From Turicibacter sanguinis (GTDB taxonomy: Bacteria; Bacillota_I; Bacilli_A; MOL361; Turicibacteraceae), in contig NZ_CP053187.1 of the NCBI RefSeq assembly GCF_013046825.1, positions 2,638,001 through 2,702,000 of the forward strand: a stretch of DNA of 64,000 bases. The letters are read 5' to 3'. The translations under genes and the position numbers were made by a program. Shown piece by piece: positions 34,982 through 44,454 of the stretch. The notes beneath the pieces are model-generated. The model was not told the DNA's origin. It was given only the letters and a program-made list of their open reading frames with translations, and did no database searches. How positions within the stretch are numbered: the first letter of the stretch is position 1; each line of letters opens with the position of its first letter.

Positions 34982-35010
34982 GTCTATCGACACGAACTTG
35001 TGCATATAAT
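34982..35010 (+). promoter_or_regulatory. Possible sigma-E-type promoter of sigK
   Basis: CATATAAT (35003-35010) differs from the sigma-E -10 consensus CATACAAT at one position. A weak -35 (gtctatc, 34982-34988) lies 14 bp upstream. No sigma-A -35 box at proper spacing is seen. In Bacillus sigK is transcribed by sigma-E. Confidence 0.4.
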
Positions 35011-35044
35011 CTACTAAGATTACCTGATGAGGAGGATTATGCCT

Positions 35045-35734
35045 ATGTTTTTACTTCAATTTATTGTCTCATTATTTTCCAACTTGATTCCACTTATGGG
35101 ATCAATTAGCAATCAAGCGTTTCCTAATCCTCTATCTGCTGAAGAAGAAGAGCACTACTTAACCTTAATGGCTAACGGAGACAAGAATGCACGAGAAAAA
35201 TTAATTGAACACAACTTAAGACTCGTGGCTCATATCGTAAAAAAATATCAAAACCAAACGGATGACAAAGAAGATTTAATTTCTATTGGAACCATCGGTC
35301 TAATCAAAGCAATTGACTCTTTTTCACCTGATAAAGGAACTAAACTGGCCACCTATGCTGCAAGATGTATCGATAATGAAATCTTAATGCTCTTTCGTTC
35401 TACCAAAAAGATGCGCAATGATGTCTCATTATACGATCCCATTGGATATGATAAAGAAGGAAATGAAATTTGTCTGATTGATGTCGTCAAAGATGAAAAT
35501 AAAGACTTAAACGATATCATCATTCAGCAATTAGCGTTCGAAAAAATTGAAAAAAACTTAAAATCATTAACCCAACGTGAACGAGACATTATCGTGAGAC
35601 GTTTCGGACTTGAAAATCATGAGGAAGAAACTCAACAAGAAATCGCGAAATCCTATGGAATTTCAAGAAGTTACGTCTCTCGAATTGAAAAACGAGCGTT
35701 AATGAAGCTCTATCGGGAATTTATCAAAAATTAA
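35045..35734 (+). CDS. sigK: Late sporulation sigma factor sigma-K, uninterrupted
   Basis: 229 residues from the ATG at 35045, nine bases after AGGAGG (35030-35035); two earlier in-frame ATGs are too close to or upstream of that site. A hydrophobic pro-sequence (about 1-20, [18 protein letters not shown]) is followed by AFPNPLS, region 2 with [13 protein letters not shown] and [17 protein letters not shown], and region 4 ending in [25 protein letters not shown]. These match pro-sigma-K closely. It directs mother-cell transcription late in sporulation after cleavage by SpoIVFB. There is no skin-type element in the coding sequence. Confidence 0.94.
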   Translation: MFLLQFIVSLFSNLIPLMGSISNQAFPNPLSAEEEEHYLTLMANGDKNAREKLIEHNLRLVAHIVKKYQNQTDDKEDLISIGTIGLIKAIDSFSPDKGTKLATYAARCIDNEILMLFRSTKKMRNDVSLYDPIGYDKEGNEICLIDVVKDENKDLNDIIIQQLAFEKIEKNLKSLTQRERDIIVRRFGLENHEEETQQEIAKSYGISRSYVSRIEKRALMKLYREFIKN

Positions 35735-35735
35735 T

Positions 35736-35764
35736 AAAAAGGAGGGATGATCCCCCCTTTTTTT
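35736..35764. terminator. Terminator shared by sigK and nadE
   Basis: aaaaaggaggga pairs with tccccccttttt around the loop tga with one mismatch; it ends on the nadE stop codon and serves converging genes. Confidence 0.8.
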
Positions 35765-37688
35765 ATGATAAACGACGGCGATACTCCGCATCTGATGGCA
35801 TACGCCAATCAGTACGTGGCGATAATGAAATATCTAAAACTTTTGGTCCATCTGGTAAGGCTGAACGTTTAAATTGTTGAGAGTAGAAACGACGATAGAA
35901 AATTTGTAGATATTCTAATAATTTTTCCTCATCAAAATCATCTTTAAACGCGATTTTCATTAAATCAAAAATACGATCCTCTGTATCTCCATTGTTTAAC
36001 ATATGGTATAAAATAAAATCGTGAATTTCATATTTTCCAATAATTTCTTCGGTATTTTGCTCCGTATTTAATAACTCTGGTGAAATGGGTGTATCTAAAA
36101 TATCTGCTAATGTATATTGTAATAACTCTGCATCTTCAGCATTGTTTGTTAACGTAGCACTTTCAAGTAACATAAACTGTTTCACCATGAACTTGACTAA
36201 TGTTTTTGGAACACCCGCATTAATAGCATACATCGACATGTGATCGCCATTATACGTGCACCAACCAAGTGCTAATTCAGACATATTACCCGTTCCTAAT
36301 ACTAATCCGTTCATTTTATTTGCTAAATTCATTAAAATATTCGTACGTTCCCTTGCTTGAGCATTTTCATACGTAATATCGACTTGATTTGGATCATGCC
36401 CAATCGTTTTAAAATGAGATAAGACAGATTCTCTTAAATCAATATCATGATGCGTCACTCCGAGCGTTTTCATCAAATTATTTGCATTTGTATTCGTACG
36501 ATTTGAGGTTCCAAAACCACGAATTGTGTATGCAATAATATTTTTTCGAGGTAAGTTAATTAAATCAAACGTTTTAGCCGCTAATAGTAGCGCTAAGGTT
36601 GAATCAAGACCACCTGAAACCCCAATCAATAACGTTTGGGCTTTTGTATGAATCATACGTTTAGCGAGTCCTGCCACTTGAATATTCATAATTTCTTCAA
36701 ACGATTCTTTTTCTTCCACTTTAGGAACAAATGGGGTCTCATCTAATGGCTTTTCAAACGTATATTCATCATTTACCACTAATGTAAAAGGAACACGTTG
36801 AACATAGGCCATATTATCTTCTCCACTTTGTCTAAATGGGGTTGAACGACGACGGTTAAATTGAATTCTTGAAACATCAATGTCTGCAATCGTCATATTA
36901 AGTTCATCACGTGAGAATAATTCAGATTCTGTCAAAATTTCTCCAATTTGAGAAATGATGCTATGTCCTGAAAACACGCCATCGGTTGTTGATTCATAAA
37001 CACCTGATGAACAATACACATAACCAGACACAAGTTTAGAACTTTGGACTCTCACTAAGTCTCGACGATAACGACTTTTTTGGAATAATTCATTACTTGT
37101 TGAAAGATTTAAAATGATATCTGCTCCATTTAAAGCTAATCGAGAACTTGGAGAAGAAGCAACCCATAAATCCAAACAAATCTCAACGGCAAACGAAACA
37201 TTGTGCAATTCATTTTCAAAAATTAAATCCCCAAATGGTACCGTACGATTTAGGTAGTTAATTTCATCAAAATGACGAACGATTTCATGGCCACGTGTAA
37301 ACCAACGACCTTCATAAAATTCACTATCATTTGGTAAATAATACTTTGGAATAATTCCTAAAATTTCATTCTTCTGAATCACGACAGCACAGTTATATAA
37401 ATTACGATGAATTGAAATTGGAGCTCCTACCACGACAATCCCATCAAATGGATTTTTTTCAAGCAAGAGTTCAATCGCACGATTAACATCTTGTAATAAG
37501 TAAGTCTGTAATAATAAGTCTCCACACGTATAACCAGAAACAGATAATTCCGGGAAAACTAAAATTCCTAATTGTTTTTGTTTTGCGACTTCTAAAGCTT
37601 TTAGCATCACTTCAACATTGGCTATTGGATTTCCAACTGATACACGTGGAGAAGAAGTTCCAACTTTTATAAATCCATTTTTAATCAT
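35763..37688 (-). CDS. nadE: Glutamine-dependent NAD+ synthetase NadE
   Basis: 641 residues in two domains: an N-terminal nitrilase-type glutaminase (about 1-290) with Glu 47 in FPELSVSGYTCGD, a Lys in IIPKYYLPND (near 118) and a Cys in EICLDLW (near 175); then the synthetase domain with PP-loop GVSGGLDST (near 360). It makes NAD+ from nicotinate adenine dinucleotide, ATP and glutamine. Its start overlaps the nadD stop by four bases, so the last two steps of NAD synthesis are coupled. Confidence 0.95.
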   Translation of the reverse strand: MIKNGFIKVGTSSPRVSVGNPIANVEVMLKALEVAKQKQLGILVFPELSVSGYTCGDLLLQTYLLQDVNRAIELLLEKNPFDGIVVVGAPISIHRNLYNCAVVIQKNEILGIIPKYYLPNDSEFYEGRWFTRGHEIVRHFDEINYLNRTVPFGDLIFENELHNVSFAVEICLDLWVASSPSSRLALNGADIILNLSTSNELFQKSRYRRDLVRVQSSKLVSGYVYCSSGVYESTTDGVFSGHSIISQIGEILTESELFSRDELNMTIADIDVSRIQFNRRRSTPFRQSGEDNMAYVQRVPFTLVVNDEYTFEKPLDETPFVPKVEEKESFEEIMNIQVAGLAKRMIHTKAQTLLIGVSGGLDSTLALLLAAKTFDLINLPRKNIIAYTIRGFGTSNRTNTNANNLMKTLGVTHHDIDLRESVLSHFKTIGHDPNQVDITYENAQARERTNILMNLANKMNGLVLGTGNMSELALGWCTYNGDHMSMYAINAGVPKTLVKFMVKQFMLLESATLTNNAEDAELLQYTLADILDTPISPELLNTEQNTEEIIGKYEIHDFILYHMLNNGDTEDRIFDLMKIAFKDDFDEEKLLEYLQIFYRRFYSQQFKRSALPDGPKVLDISLSPRTDWRMPSDAEYRRRLS

Positions 37689-38275
37689 TTTGATTCACCT
37701 CGTCCATATAAATGATGCGCATGTACATATGCATCAACCTCTTGTAAAACTAGTTTATCGTTCTTGACATCTTGACGATATTGTGTGGAAGAAACATCCA
37801 TCTCACCAAATGAATCTAAAACAATAAAACGTTCGATTTGCTCCTTAAATAAGGTTTGAATCAAATCATCCACGTCAATATCGTCCCGACGAAAGACAAT
37901 GATTTTAAAATAACGAATTAATTCGTCTGCTTGCACCCAATTGGGCAAATCTTTTAGGTTATCTGCTCCAATGACAAATCCAATGTCATCATTCGGATAT
38001 TGTTGTCGAAAAAGGCTTAACGTTTCAAAACTTGTTAAGACATGATCCGCCTCTACTTCTAGTGTGCTAACAGAAGTTCGTTCTAACTTCGCACAAAGAA
38101 GCTTTAACATGTCGACACGAAACTTCGCCTCAATCAATTCTTTTTTAGGATATTGATCCCCTACGGGTAAAAAGAAAAAGTGTCGACAATCAAGATTTTT
38201 CAAAATATGTTTAGCAATATTATAATGAGCAATCGTAGGGGGATTAAATGAACCTCCAAAAACAACTAACATCAT
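37685..38275 (-). CDS. nadD: Nicotinate-nucleotide adenylyltransferase NadD
   Basis: 196 residues. VFGGSFNPPTIAHY (5-18) is the nucleotidyltransferase motif, and VSSTQYRQD near the C-terminus is the second nucleotide site. It joins ATP and nicotinate mononucleotide. In Bacillus this gene lies between yhbY and yqeK; here it has moved beside nadE, about 5 kb away. GGAG is six bases before the ATG. Confidence 0.93.
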   Translation of the reverse strand: MMLVVFGGSFNPPTIAHYNIAKHILKNLDCRHFFFLPVGDQYPKKELIEAKFRVDMLKLLCAKLERTSVSTLEVEADHVLTSFETLSLFRQQYPNDDIGFVIGADNLKDLPNWVQADELIRYFKIIVFRRDDIDVDDLIQTLFKEQIERFIVLDSFGEMDVSSTQYRQDVKNDKLVLQEVDAYVHAHHLYGRGESK

Positions 38276-38346
38276 TCATCACTCCGTTTCCTAAACATTT
38301 GTATTATGAACCCAAATAAGTTTTCTAATCGAATTTTTATAAAATA

Positions 38347-38384
38347 AAACAATCGAACAGTCAAAGTGCGACGCTCGATTGTTT
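38347..38384 (-). terminator. Terminator of mtnN
   Basis: A 10-bp stem (38347-38356 with 38375-38384) followed by a T-rich run on the minus strand. Confidence 0.7.
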
Positions 38385-38394
38385 CCATACCTAA

Positions 38395-39084
38395 TTAGAT
38401 TAAAGAAACTAATTCAGTAACCATTTCTGATGACTCTTTTGCTGCAACTTCAATAAATTCATTAAATGAAATATGTGATTCTTTTCCTGCAATATCTGAA
38501 AGAGCACGTAAAATAATAAATGGTTTTTGGTATTGATGACAAACTTGAGCAACCGCAGTTGCCTCCATTTCAATTGCTACAACATTTGGACAATTTTTCT
38601 TAATTAATTCCATTTGATCTGGTCGATTAATGAATGAATCTCCTGTTCCAATTTGCCCCATCCAGTAAGTTTTATTCGACTTTTCTAACACTGTTTTCGC
38701 TTTTTCGACCAATGTCGCATCTGGCGTAAAAATGGCTGGCATCCCCGGAACTTGTCCATACGCATAATTAAATCCTGTCACATCAACATCATGATAAATA
38801 GCTCCATCAGAAATCACGACATCTCCAATATTAGCCTCAGGATGTAATCCTCCAGCTGATCCTGTATTAATAACAGCCTCAATATCAAAATGTTCAAATA
38901 ATAAAGTAGTGGCAATCGCAACATTAACTTTCCCAATTCCACTTCTTAATAACACAACTGATGTTCCATTTAATAAACCTTTTGTAAACTCAACATGTGC
39001 AATGGTTTTAACTTCTTCTACCTCCATTGCCTCACGTAAAATCGTTACTTCTTCTTCCATTGCGCCGATAATTGCAATTGTCAT
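38395..39084 (-). CDS. mtnN: 5'-methylthioadenosine/S-adenosylhomocysteine nucleosidase
   Basis: 229 residues. IGAMEEEVTILREAM (5-19), NTGSAGGL (near 75), the substrate loop VVAIEMEATAVAQVC (near 170) and the catalytic Asp in LRALSDIAG (near 196) are all present. It recycles MTA and SAH and feeds the AI-2/methionine salvage route. It follows greA by about 57 bases, separated by a terminator. Confidence 0.95.
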   Translation of the reverse strand: MTIAIIGAMEEEVTILREAMEVEEVKTIAHVEFTKGLLNGTSVVLLRSGIGKVNVAIATTLLFEHFDIEAVINTGSAGGLHPEANIGDVVISDGAIYHDVDVTGFNYAYGQVPGMPAIFTPDATLVEKAKTVLEKSNKTYWMGQIGTGDSFINRPDQMELIKKNCPNVVAIEMEATAVAQVCHQYQKPFIILRALSDIAGKESHISFNEFIEVAAKESSEMVTELVSLI

Positions 39085-39111
39085 ATTAATCCACCTTTTT
39101 TCAAAAAATAT

Positions 39112-39136
39112 AAAAAAGAGCTGCTTAAAAGCAGCT
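39112..39136 (-). terminator. Terminator of greA
   Basis: agctgc (39119-39124) pairs with gcagct (39131-39136), followed by T residues on the minus strand; six bases past the greA stop. Confidence 0.7.
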
Positions 39137-39141
39137 TCAAA

Positions 39142-39612
39142 TTACTGAACGTCAAGAATAACGACTGTGACGATTCCTTTTGGAGTTGAAACCATTGCAA
39201 CGTCTCCAACACGTTTCCCCATTAATGCCTGTGCAATTGGTGATTCATTAGAAATTTTAGCTTCAAATGGGTTTGCCTCTGCACTACCAACGATTTTATA
39301 TGTCATTTGCTCATCAGTTTCTTCTTCTTGATATGAAACTGTTGAACCAATCGTAATGACTTCACTATTTTCATCTGATTCAATGACAACCGCATTTTTT
39401 AAAATGTATTGTAATTCTTGAATACGCTCATAAACCATGGCTTGTTCTTCACGAGCTGCATCGTACTCAGCATTTTCCGAAAGGTCACCTTGTGCGCGTG
39501 CTTCTTGTAACTTAACTTTAATTTCTTCCATGCGCACTTGTTGTAAGTGATCTAATTCATCTTGAAACTTTTTAATCCCCTCAAGGGTTAAATGTTGTTG
39601 TTTTTCTTTCAT
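39142..39612 (-). CDS. greA: Transcription elongation factor GreA
   Basis: 156 residues from the ATG at 39612. The N-terminal coiled coil (about 5-75) carries LTLEGIKKFQDELDHL and the acidic tip ARAQGDLSENAEYDAA; the C-terminal FKBP-like domain ends in TPKGIVTVVI. It restarts backtracked RNA polymerase. GGAGG eight bases upstream fixes this start; a longer frame from 39660 has no ribosome site and is not family-like. Confidence 0.95.
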   Translation of the reverse strand: MKEKQQHLTLEGIKKFQDELDHLQQVRMEEIKVKLQEARAQGDLSENAEYDAAREEQAMVYERIQELQYILKNAVVIESDENSEVITIGSTVSYQEEETDEQMTYKIVGSAEANPFEAKISNESPIAQALMGKRVGDVAMVSTPKGIVTVVILDVQ

Positions 39613-39678
39613 GAAAAATTCCTCCGTATCAATAAGAACCTTGTTGATTGATAATATCAACTATTATTATACATGAAC

Positions 39679-40299
39679 TTAGGCATTTAATATACTATTT
39701 ATTTTAGTGATTAGTAAATCAATGGCAACGGTATTTGTTTTCCCATCTGGAACAATGATATCCGCATATTTTTTAGTCGGCTCAATGAATTGTTGATGCA
39801 TTGGCTTTACTGACTCTGTATATTGTGAAATCACGGATTCAATGGTACGTCCACGTTCTGTTGTATCACGTAATAAACGACGAATAAAGCGAATATCATC
39901 ATCTGCTTCAACAAACACTTTAATGTCTAATAAATCACGAATTTGAACATCTTCTAAAACAAATAAACCTTCCACAATAATAATTTTAGTTGGTTCAATT
40001 TTTTCAGTTAACTCACTACGTGTATGTTGAGTGTAATCATAAATTGGCTTTTCAATTGAATAACCTAACATTAATTTTTTTAAGTGTTTAACTAATAACT
40101 CATTGTCCATTGATAATGGATGATCATAGTTTGTTTTCACACGCTCTTCTAATGTCATATGACTTTGATCATTATAGTAATCGTCTTGTCTTAGTAAAGT
40201 AATGGTACGGTCTGCAAATGCATCATATAAAATCGTTGAAACACTTGTTTTTCCTGATGCCGTTCCACCAGCTACACCGATAATTAATGGTTTATTCAT
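39679..40299 (-). CDS. udk: Uridine kinase Udk
   Basis: 206 residues. Walker A GVAGGTASGKTS (8-19), RQDDYYND (near 38), and the lid arginines in FIRRLLRDTTERGRT (near 145) identify uridine/cytidine kinase. It salvages pyrimidine nucleosides, which may be imported by the nucleoside transporter encoded at 52.6-57.4 kb. The gene lies between a U32 gene and greA as in Bacillus. Confidence 0.94.
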   Translation of the reverse strand: MNKPLIIGVAGGTASGKTSVSTILYDAFADRTITLLRQDDYYNDQSHMTLEERVKTNYDHPLSMDNELLVKHLKKLMLGYSIEKPIYDYTQHTRSELTEKIEPTKIIIVEGLFVLEDVQIRDLLDIKVFVEADDDIRFIRRLLRDTTERGRTIESVISQYTESVKPMHQQFIEPTKKYADIIVPDGKTNTVAIDLLITKINSILNA

Positions 40300-40341
40300 G
40301 ATAGTCTCTTCCTCTTCTTGTCTTTATTATTAGCAATATTT

Positions 40342-41616
40342 TTATTTCTCATTCACCACATGCTTGCGCATCATATCATTTGGATATAGTTTAAATGGTA
40401 CTTTAAATTTTAAAATTTGCTTTGGATGTCTAGCAACGTCTAAAGCCTCGCCTTTTTCATCAAATAATTCTGTAATCGTCATGATTTGAGTGTCAATTTT
40501 AGGACCAAAGAATTCGACGCGCTCTCCCACACGGAAATGATTTCGTTGTTGTAATGTCACTTCATTGGTTTCTTCATTATAATCTAAAACAAGTCCGATA
40601 AACTCTTGAGTTGGATGCTCATCACGATTATTAAACATTTGTTCTTCATGAGATGGAATCCCTTCAAAGAATGCTGGCGCTGTTTCACGGTTAGCACATT
40701 TTGATAATTCGACTAATAAGGCTTCATTGAAGACAAAGTTATCTGGATCTTCACAATATAAGTCAATTAATTTGCGATAGGTGCTCACAACGGTTGCAAT
40801 GTAATGAATGGATTTCATGCGTCCTTCAATTTTCAAACTATCAATTCCTAATTCAATCATTTCAGGAATTGATTTCAATAAATTTAAATCCTTTGGACTC
40901 ATCGCAAATTTAATGTCATCTTCTTTGAATAAGCGTGTGGTTTCGTTTTCTTGTTCTTTGACTAAATCATATTCCCAACGGCAAGATTGACAACATCCTC
41001 CACGATTTGAATCGCGTGCTGTCATATGATTTGATAAGGTACAACGTCCAGAATAAGCGATACACATCGCACCATGAACAAAAGCTTCAATCTCAACATC
41101 TGTTTTATCCATGATTTCTTTAATTTCTTCTTTTGTTGTTTCACGGGCTAATACAACACGATGTAAGCCCTCTTGTTCCCAAAACTTAATGGCCATGTAA
41201 TTCATCGTGGATTGTTGTGTACTTAAATGAACCTCAACATTTGGTGCGACACGTTTACATGTCTCAATAATTAATGGATCCGCCACAATGATTCCCGCTA
41301 CACCGATTTCACCTAAAGCAGTTAAATAGTCTTCAAGTCCCACCATATTCTCGTTATGAGCAATAATATTCGTGGTAATATAGATTTTTGAACCATATTG
41401 ATTGGCAAATTCAACTCCCTCTTTAATTTCTTCAAGAGAGAAGTTTTGAGCATTTGAACGTAGTCCAAATTCGCGTCCACCAATAAAAACTGCATCTGCA
41501 CCATACATCACAGCAATTTTTAATTTTTCAAGTGATCCGGCTGGAGCTAATAATTCTGGTTTTTTAACGATGACACGTTTTCCATCAACAATTGCTGATA
41601 CTGGAGTTCTCGCCAT
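40342..41616 (-). CDS. trhP: U32 family protein TrhP (tRNA 5-hydroxyuridine synthesis)
   Basis: 424 residues from the ATG at 41616. PELLAPAGSLEKLKIAV and YGADAVFIGG open the TIM barrel, and the Cys-rich AMCIAYSGRC and GGCCQSCRW near residues 165-200 match the U32 signature and a likely metal or Fe-S site. In Bacillus TrhP makes 5-hydroxyuridine at the tRNA wobble position from prephenate, together with its paralogue encoded next. AAGGGG eight bases upstream sets the start; an in-frame GTG three codons earlier is inside that site. Confidence 0.88.
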   Translation of the reverse strand: MARTPVSAIVDGKRVIVKKPELLAPAGSLEKLKIAVMYGADAVFIGGREFGLRSNAQNFSLEEIKEGVEFANQYGSKIYITTNIIAHNENMVGLEDYLTALGEIGVAGIIVADPLIIETCKRVAPNVEVHLSTQQSTMNYMAIKFWEQEGLHRVVLARETTKEEIKEIMDKTDVEIEAFVHGAMCIAYSGRCTLSNHMTARDSNRGGCCQSCRWEYDLVKEQENETTRLFKEDDIKFAMSPKDLNLLKSIPEMIELGIDSLKIEGRMKSIHYIATVVSTYRKLIDLYCEDPDNFVFNEALLVELSKCANRETAPAFFEGIPSHEEQMFNNRDEHPTQEFIGLVLDYNEETNEVTLQQRNHFRVGERVEFFGPKIDTQIMTITELFDEKGEALDVARHPKQILKFKVPFKLYPNDMMRKHVVNEK

Positions 41617-41637
41617 AGTGTCCACCCCTTTTTAATA

Positions 41638-42573
41638 TTATTTATGTTTATAAATTGAAGGTTTATAGAAGAAACCTCGATCTAACTGTCGATTATTCGG
41701 TTGAATTTCTTCTAATTTTTTGTATAAGGCACGCCCTATTTGATTGTATTTCTCACGATTTTCAATACACATGTCAATGGCTAAACGGTAAGCTTTTGTG
41801 ACATTTAATAAATACTCACTTGATTTCAATACGCCATCGATACGGAAACTATCCACACCAACCTCAATAAATTCAGCTAAATCATCAATCATGCAAACAT
41901 CGCTTCCATTGAAAATATGAGTTCCTTGTTGATCTTCAAAAATAGGATAATATAGCTTTCGCTCTGGATCAAATAATTGTAGCCCTTCTTCACGCGTCTG
42001 AACTTTTTCTACAACTTGTCCTTGGAATTTTAAATAATTCCCCACTAAATTGCGTCGAGAATGGAACATACAAATCGCACCATGAACTAAAATCTCAATC
42101 TCACCTTTAGCGAATGTTTTTGTCTCAATAACAGATTCTTTCATCATTTCAGGTGCTAAAACCGTACGTTCTACCCCACGATCATACCAATAATTTACTG
42201 TGAAGTAATTGGTTCCTAATGTTTCACTACTCCAATGAAGGCTCATCTGAGGCGCTACTTCTTTAGCAATCATGTAAGCCCCTGGATCTGAAAAGCGAAG
42301 CGCATCAATCGGTAATGATTTTATTTCTTGAATATATGTTTTCAAATCATCTAACAAGCTATTTGGCATTAAAGCATTGATAGCAACATATACTTTTTTA
42401 TTATATTGCTTAATTAACTCAACGGCTTCACGTAAATCATTTAATTTGAATTCACCAGCTAAACGTAATCCAAATTTTTCTTCACCAATGATAAACGCGT
42501 CTGCACCTGCCTCAATTAAATCTTTAATCTCATGGATATCATGAGGTGTTACAATCAATTCTGGTTTTTTCAT
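41638..42573 (-). CDS. U32 family protein, TrhP partner (YrrN-like)
   Basis: 311 residues, shorter than TrhP. It has PELIVTPHDIHEIKDLIEAGADAFIIG at the N-terminus and HGAICMFHSRR in place of the Cys-rich segment, so the cysteine cluster is mostly lost. In Bacillus the yrrN product lies beside TrhP and TrmR in the same tRNA-modification cluster. The two genes are 21 bases apart. Confidence 0.85.
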   Translation of the reverse strand: MKKPELIVTPHDIHEIKDLIEAGADAFIIGEEKFGLRLAGEFKLNDLREAVELIKQYNKKVYVAINALMPNSLLDDLKTYIQEIKSLPIDALRFSDPGAYMIAKEVAPQMSLHWSSETLGTNYFTVNYWYDRGVERTVLAPEMMKESVIETKTFAKGEIEILVHGAICMFHSRRNLVGNYLKFQGQVVEKVQTREEGLQLFDPERKLYYPIFEDQQGTHIFNGSDVCMIDDLAEFIEVGVDSFRIDGVLKSSEYLLNVTKAYRLAIDMCIENREKYNQIGRALYKKLEEIQPNNRQLDRGFFYKPSIYKHK

Positions 42574-42617
42574 TTTATCAACTCACTTTATCATTTATGA
42601 CAATATACGATTATAAA

Positions 42618-43268
42618 CTACTTTAGCTTTCTTTTCAAACTAATTGCTACGCCATCACCAATTGGTAATAACAGGGTGTCATAATCTGGATGATTGGCTA
42701 ACCAATCATTATAACGGTTAATTTTTCGAACTAACTGTTTTAAATTACGGCTTTGTTTTTGATTATTATCAAAAATATGACCATGGAATAATAAATTATC
42801 GCTAATAATCATTCCATCTTCTTTTAATAAAGGTTCATATTTTTCAAAGAACTTCTGATATTGAGCTTTAGCTGCATCAATAAAAATAACATCAAATGGA
42901 GCATTAGGAATGTCTTCATTCAAAATTTCTAATGCATCTGCTTTAATTAATGTCACTCGATCTGAGATGGTACTACGTGCGTGATAATTAACAGCCTCTT
43001 TATAACGGGATTCATCACGTTCAATCGTCACAACATGACTCTGTGGTAAATGGCGCGCCATCATTAAAGAGGAATAACCGATAGCAGAACCTATTTCTAA
43101 AATAGTTTTAGGCTGCTTAACTCGTAGTAATTGTAACATTAATTCAAGACCCTGATCTTGAATGATCGGAACATCATGCTCCTGTGCATATTGTTTCATT
43201 TCTAATGATAAGTCATCATGTTGAATTGTTTTAAATCGACTCATTAGTTCTATTAATTGTTCATTCAT
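42618..43268 (-). CDS. trmR: tRNA 5-hydroxyuridine O-methyltransferase TrmR
   Basis: 216 residues with the SAM site ILEIGSAIGYSSLMMA (near 55), VTIERDESRYKEA and the metal-binding FDVIFIDAAKAQY (near 120) and ISDNLLFHG of the catechol-O-methyltransferase-like family. TrmR methylates 5-hydroxyuridine at tRNA position 34 to 5-methoxyuridine, acting after the U32 proteins encoded downstream. Confidence 0.88.
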   Translation of the reverse strand: MNEQLIELMSRFKTIQHDDLSLEMKQYAQEHDVPIIQDQGLELMLQLLRVKQPKTILEIGSAIGYSSLMMARHLPQSHVVTIERDESRYKEAVNYHARSTISDRVTLIKADALEILNEDIPNAPFDVIFIDAAKAQYQKFFEKYEPLLKEDGMIISDNLLFHGHIFDNNQKQSRNLKQLVRKINRYNDWLANHPDYDTLLLPIGDGVAISLKRKLK

Positions 43269-43289
43269 TGCTCTACCACCTAGTTGAGA

Positions 43290-44381
43290 TTACTGACATA
43301 CATTTGTGCCCGCTTCATATGAAGGAAGTAAATAGTTTCGATAAAATTTCATATGTTCTTCATATGTTTCAAAGAAATGAGTTTTACCATCTACACATCC
43401 ATACATGTCAGCTATAAAATAATAATAGTTATTTTCATCAGGATGTAACACGGCTTTAATAGCCTCAATTGACGGGCTACTAACAGGTCCAATTGGAATG
43501 CCTGGTGTCACATATGTATTATAAGGGGATTGTACTTTTGTCATCGCTTCCGTTACACGCTCATTATGTTCATCTAAGGCATAAAGTACCGTCATATCAC
43601 TTTGTAAATACATACCTGAGTTAATACGATTAAAGAAAACACCAGCTACTATTGGCATTTCTTCTACATTTTGAGTTTCTCCTTCAATGACTGACGCTAG
43701 CGAAAAGACTTGATGAATATTAAGCGATGCTTCATCAAACCAAGACTTCACCGGTTCTAATTTCTTTGCTGTCACATCTAGGATTAAGTGTGTGACTTCA
43801 TCAAGCGTATACACTTGATCTAAAAATGAATAAGTAGCTGGATAAAAATAGCCTTCTAACGGATATCGAATCCCTTCTTTTAAAATATCATCGGTCAAAA
43901 ACCAATATTCATTCACTAATTGTTTCAAATAATCAATATTTTTCCACTCATTTAAAATATCTTCAGCACTTAAATCAACAATTAAAGATAAGCTAGCTGC
44001 TATATATTCTAAATCATAACCTTCTGGAATCACCACTTTTGTGGTATTCGCTTCGACAACATCTCCACTTTCAAATTTTTGATACATTTGCTCTAGTGTC
44101 ATGGAAGGGGATAACTCATACTCTCCTGCTTGAATATGCGACCAATCATTTAATTTAACAATCAAATTTGCCATCTCGGGATGCTCAATCAATCCAAGTT
44201 CTGCTAACTCGCGATTCACACCCTTTGTTGATGTTCCAGGTTGAAGGGTATAATTCATCACTGTTTCATCACTCGGATTCACCGGCTCTTGGGTTTTGAC
44301 ATAAAGGATTCCTAAATACCCCAAAATCCCAGCTAATGCGACAATAAGTGTTATAACGATCCCTAGGATAACCTTCCTCAT
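43290..44381 (-). CDS. mltG: Endolytic murein transglycosylase MltG
   Basis: 363 residues: one N-terminal membrane helix (about 6-28), a LysM-like region with LQPGTSTKGVNRELAELGLI, and the YceG domain with the catalytic Glu in ASVIEGETQN (near 230) and YLQSDMTVLYAL. It cuts nascent glycan strands at the outer membrane face and so limits their length. Upstream neighbour of trmR as in Bacillus (yrrL-yrrM). Confidence 0.93.
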   Translation of the reverse strand: MRKVILGIVITLIVALAGILGYLGILYVKTQEPVNPSDETVMNYTLQPGTSTKGVNRELAELGLIEHPEMANLIVKLNDWSHIQAGEYELSPSMTLEQMYQKFESGDVVEANTTKVVIPEGYDLEYIAASLSLIVDLSAEDILNEWKNIDYLKQLVNEYWFLTDDILKEGIRYPLEGYFYPATYSFLDQVYTLDEVTHLILDVTAKKLEPVKSWFDEASLNIHQVFSLASVIEGETQNVEEMPIVAGVFFNRINSGMYLQSDMTVLYALDEHNERVTEAMTKVQSPYNTYVTPGIPIGPVSSPSIEAIKAVLHPDENNYYYFIADMYGCVDGKTHFFETYEEHMKFYRNYLLPSYEAGTNVCQ

Positions 44382-44412
44382 CTTATCTTCACCTCTACAT
44401 TATATACACACA

Positions 44413-44435
44413 AAAACGGACTTAACGTCCGTTTT
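44413..44435 (-). terminator. Terminator of the ireB-ruvX-DUF1292 group
   Basis: aaaacggac (44413-44421) pairs with gtccgtttt (44427-44435), loop ttaac; five T residues follow on the minus strand. It lies before mltG, which therefore likely has its own promoter. Confidence 0.8.
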
Positions 44436-44454
44436 CGCATCTATTAGATTTTAA

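Noticed and set aside
39613-39660. Longer N-terminus of GreA
   Set aside because: GGAGG fits the ATG at 39612, and GreA proteins do not carry such an extension.
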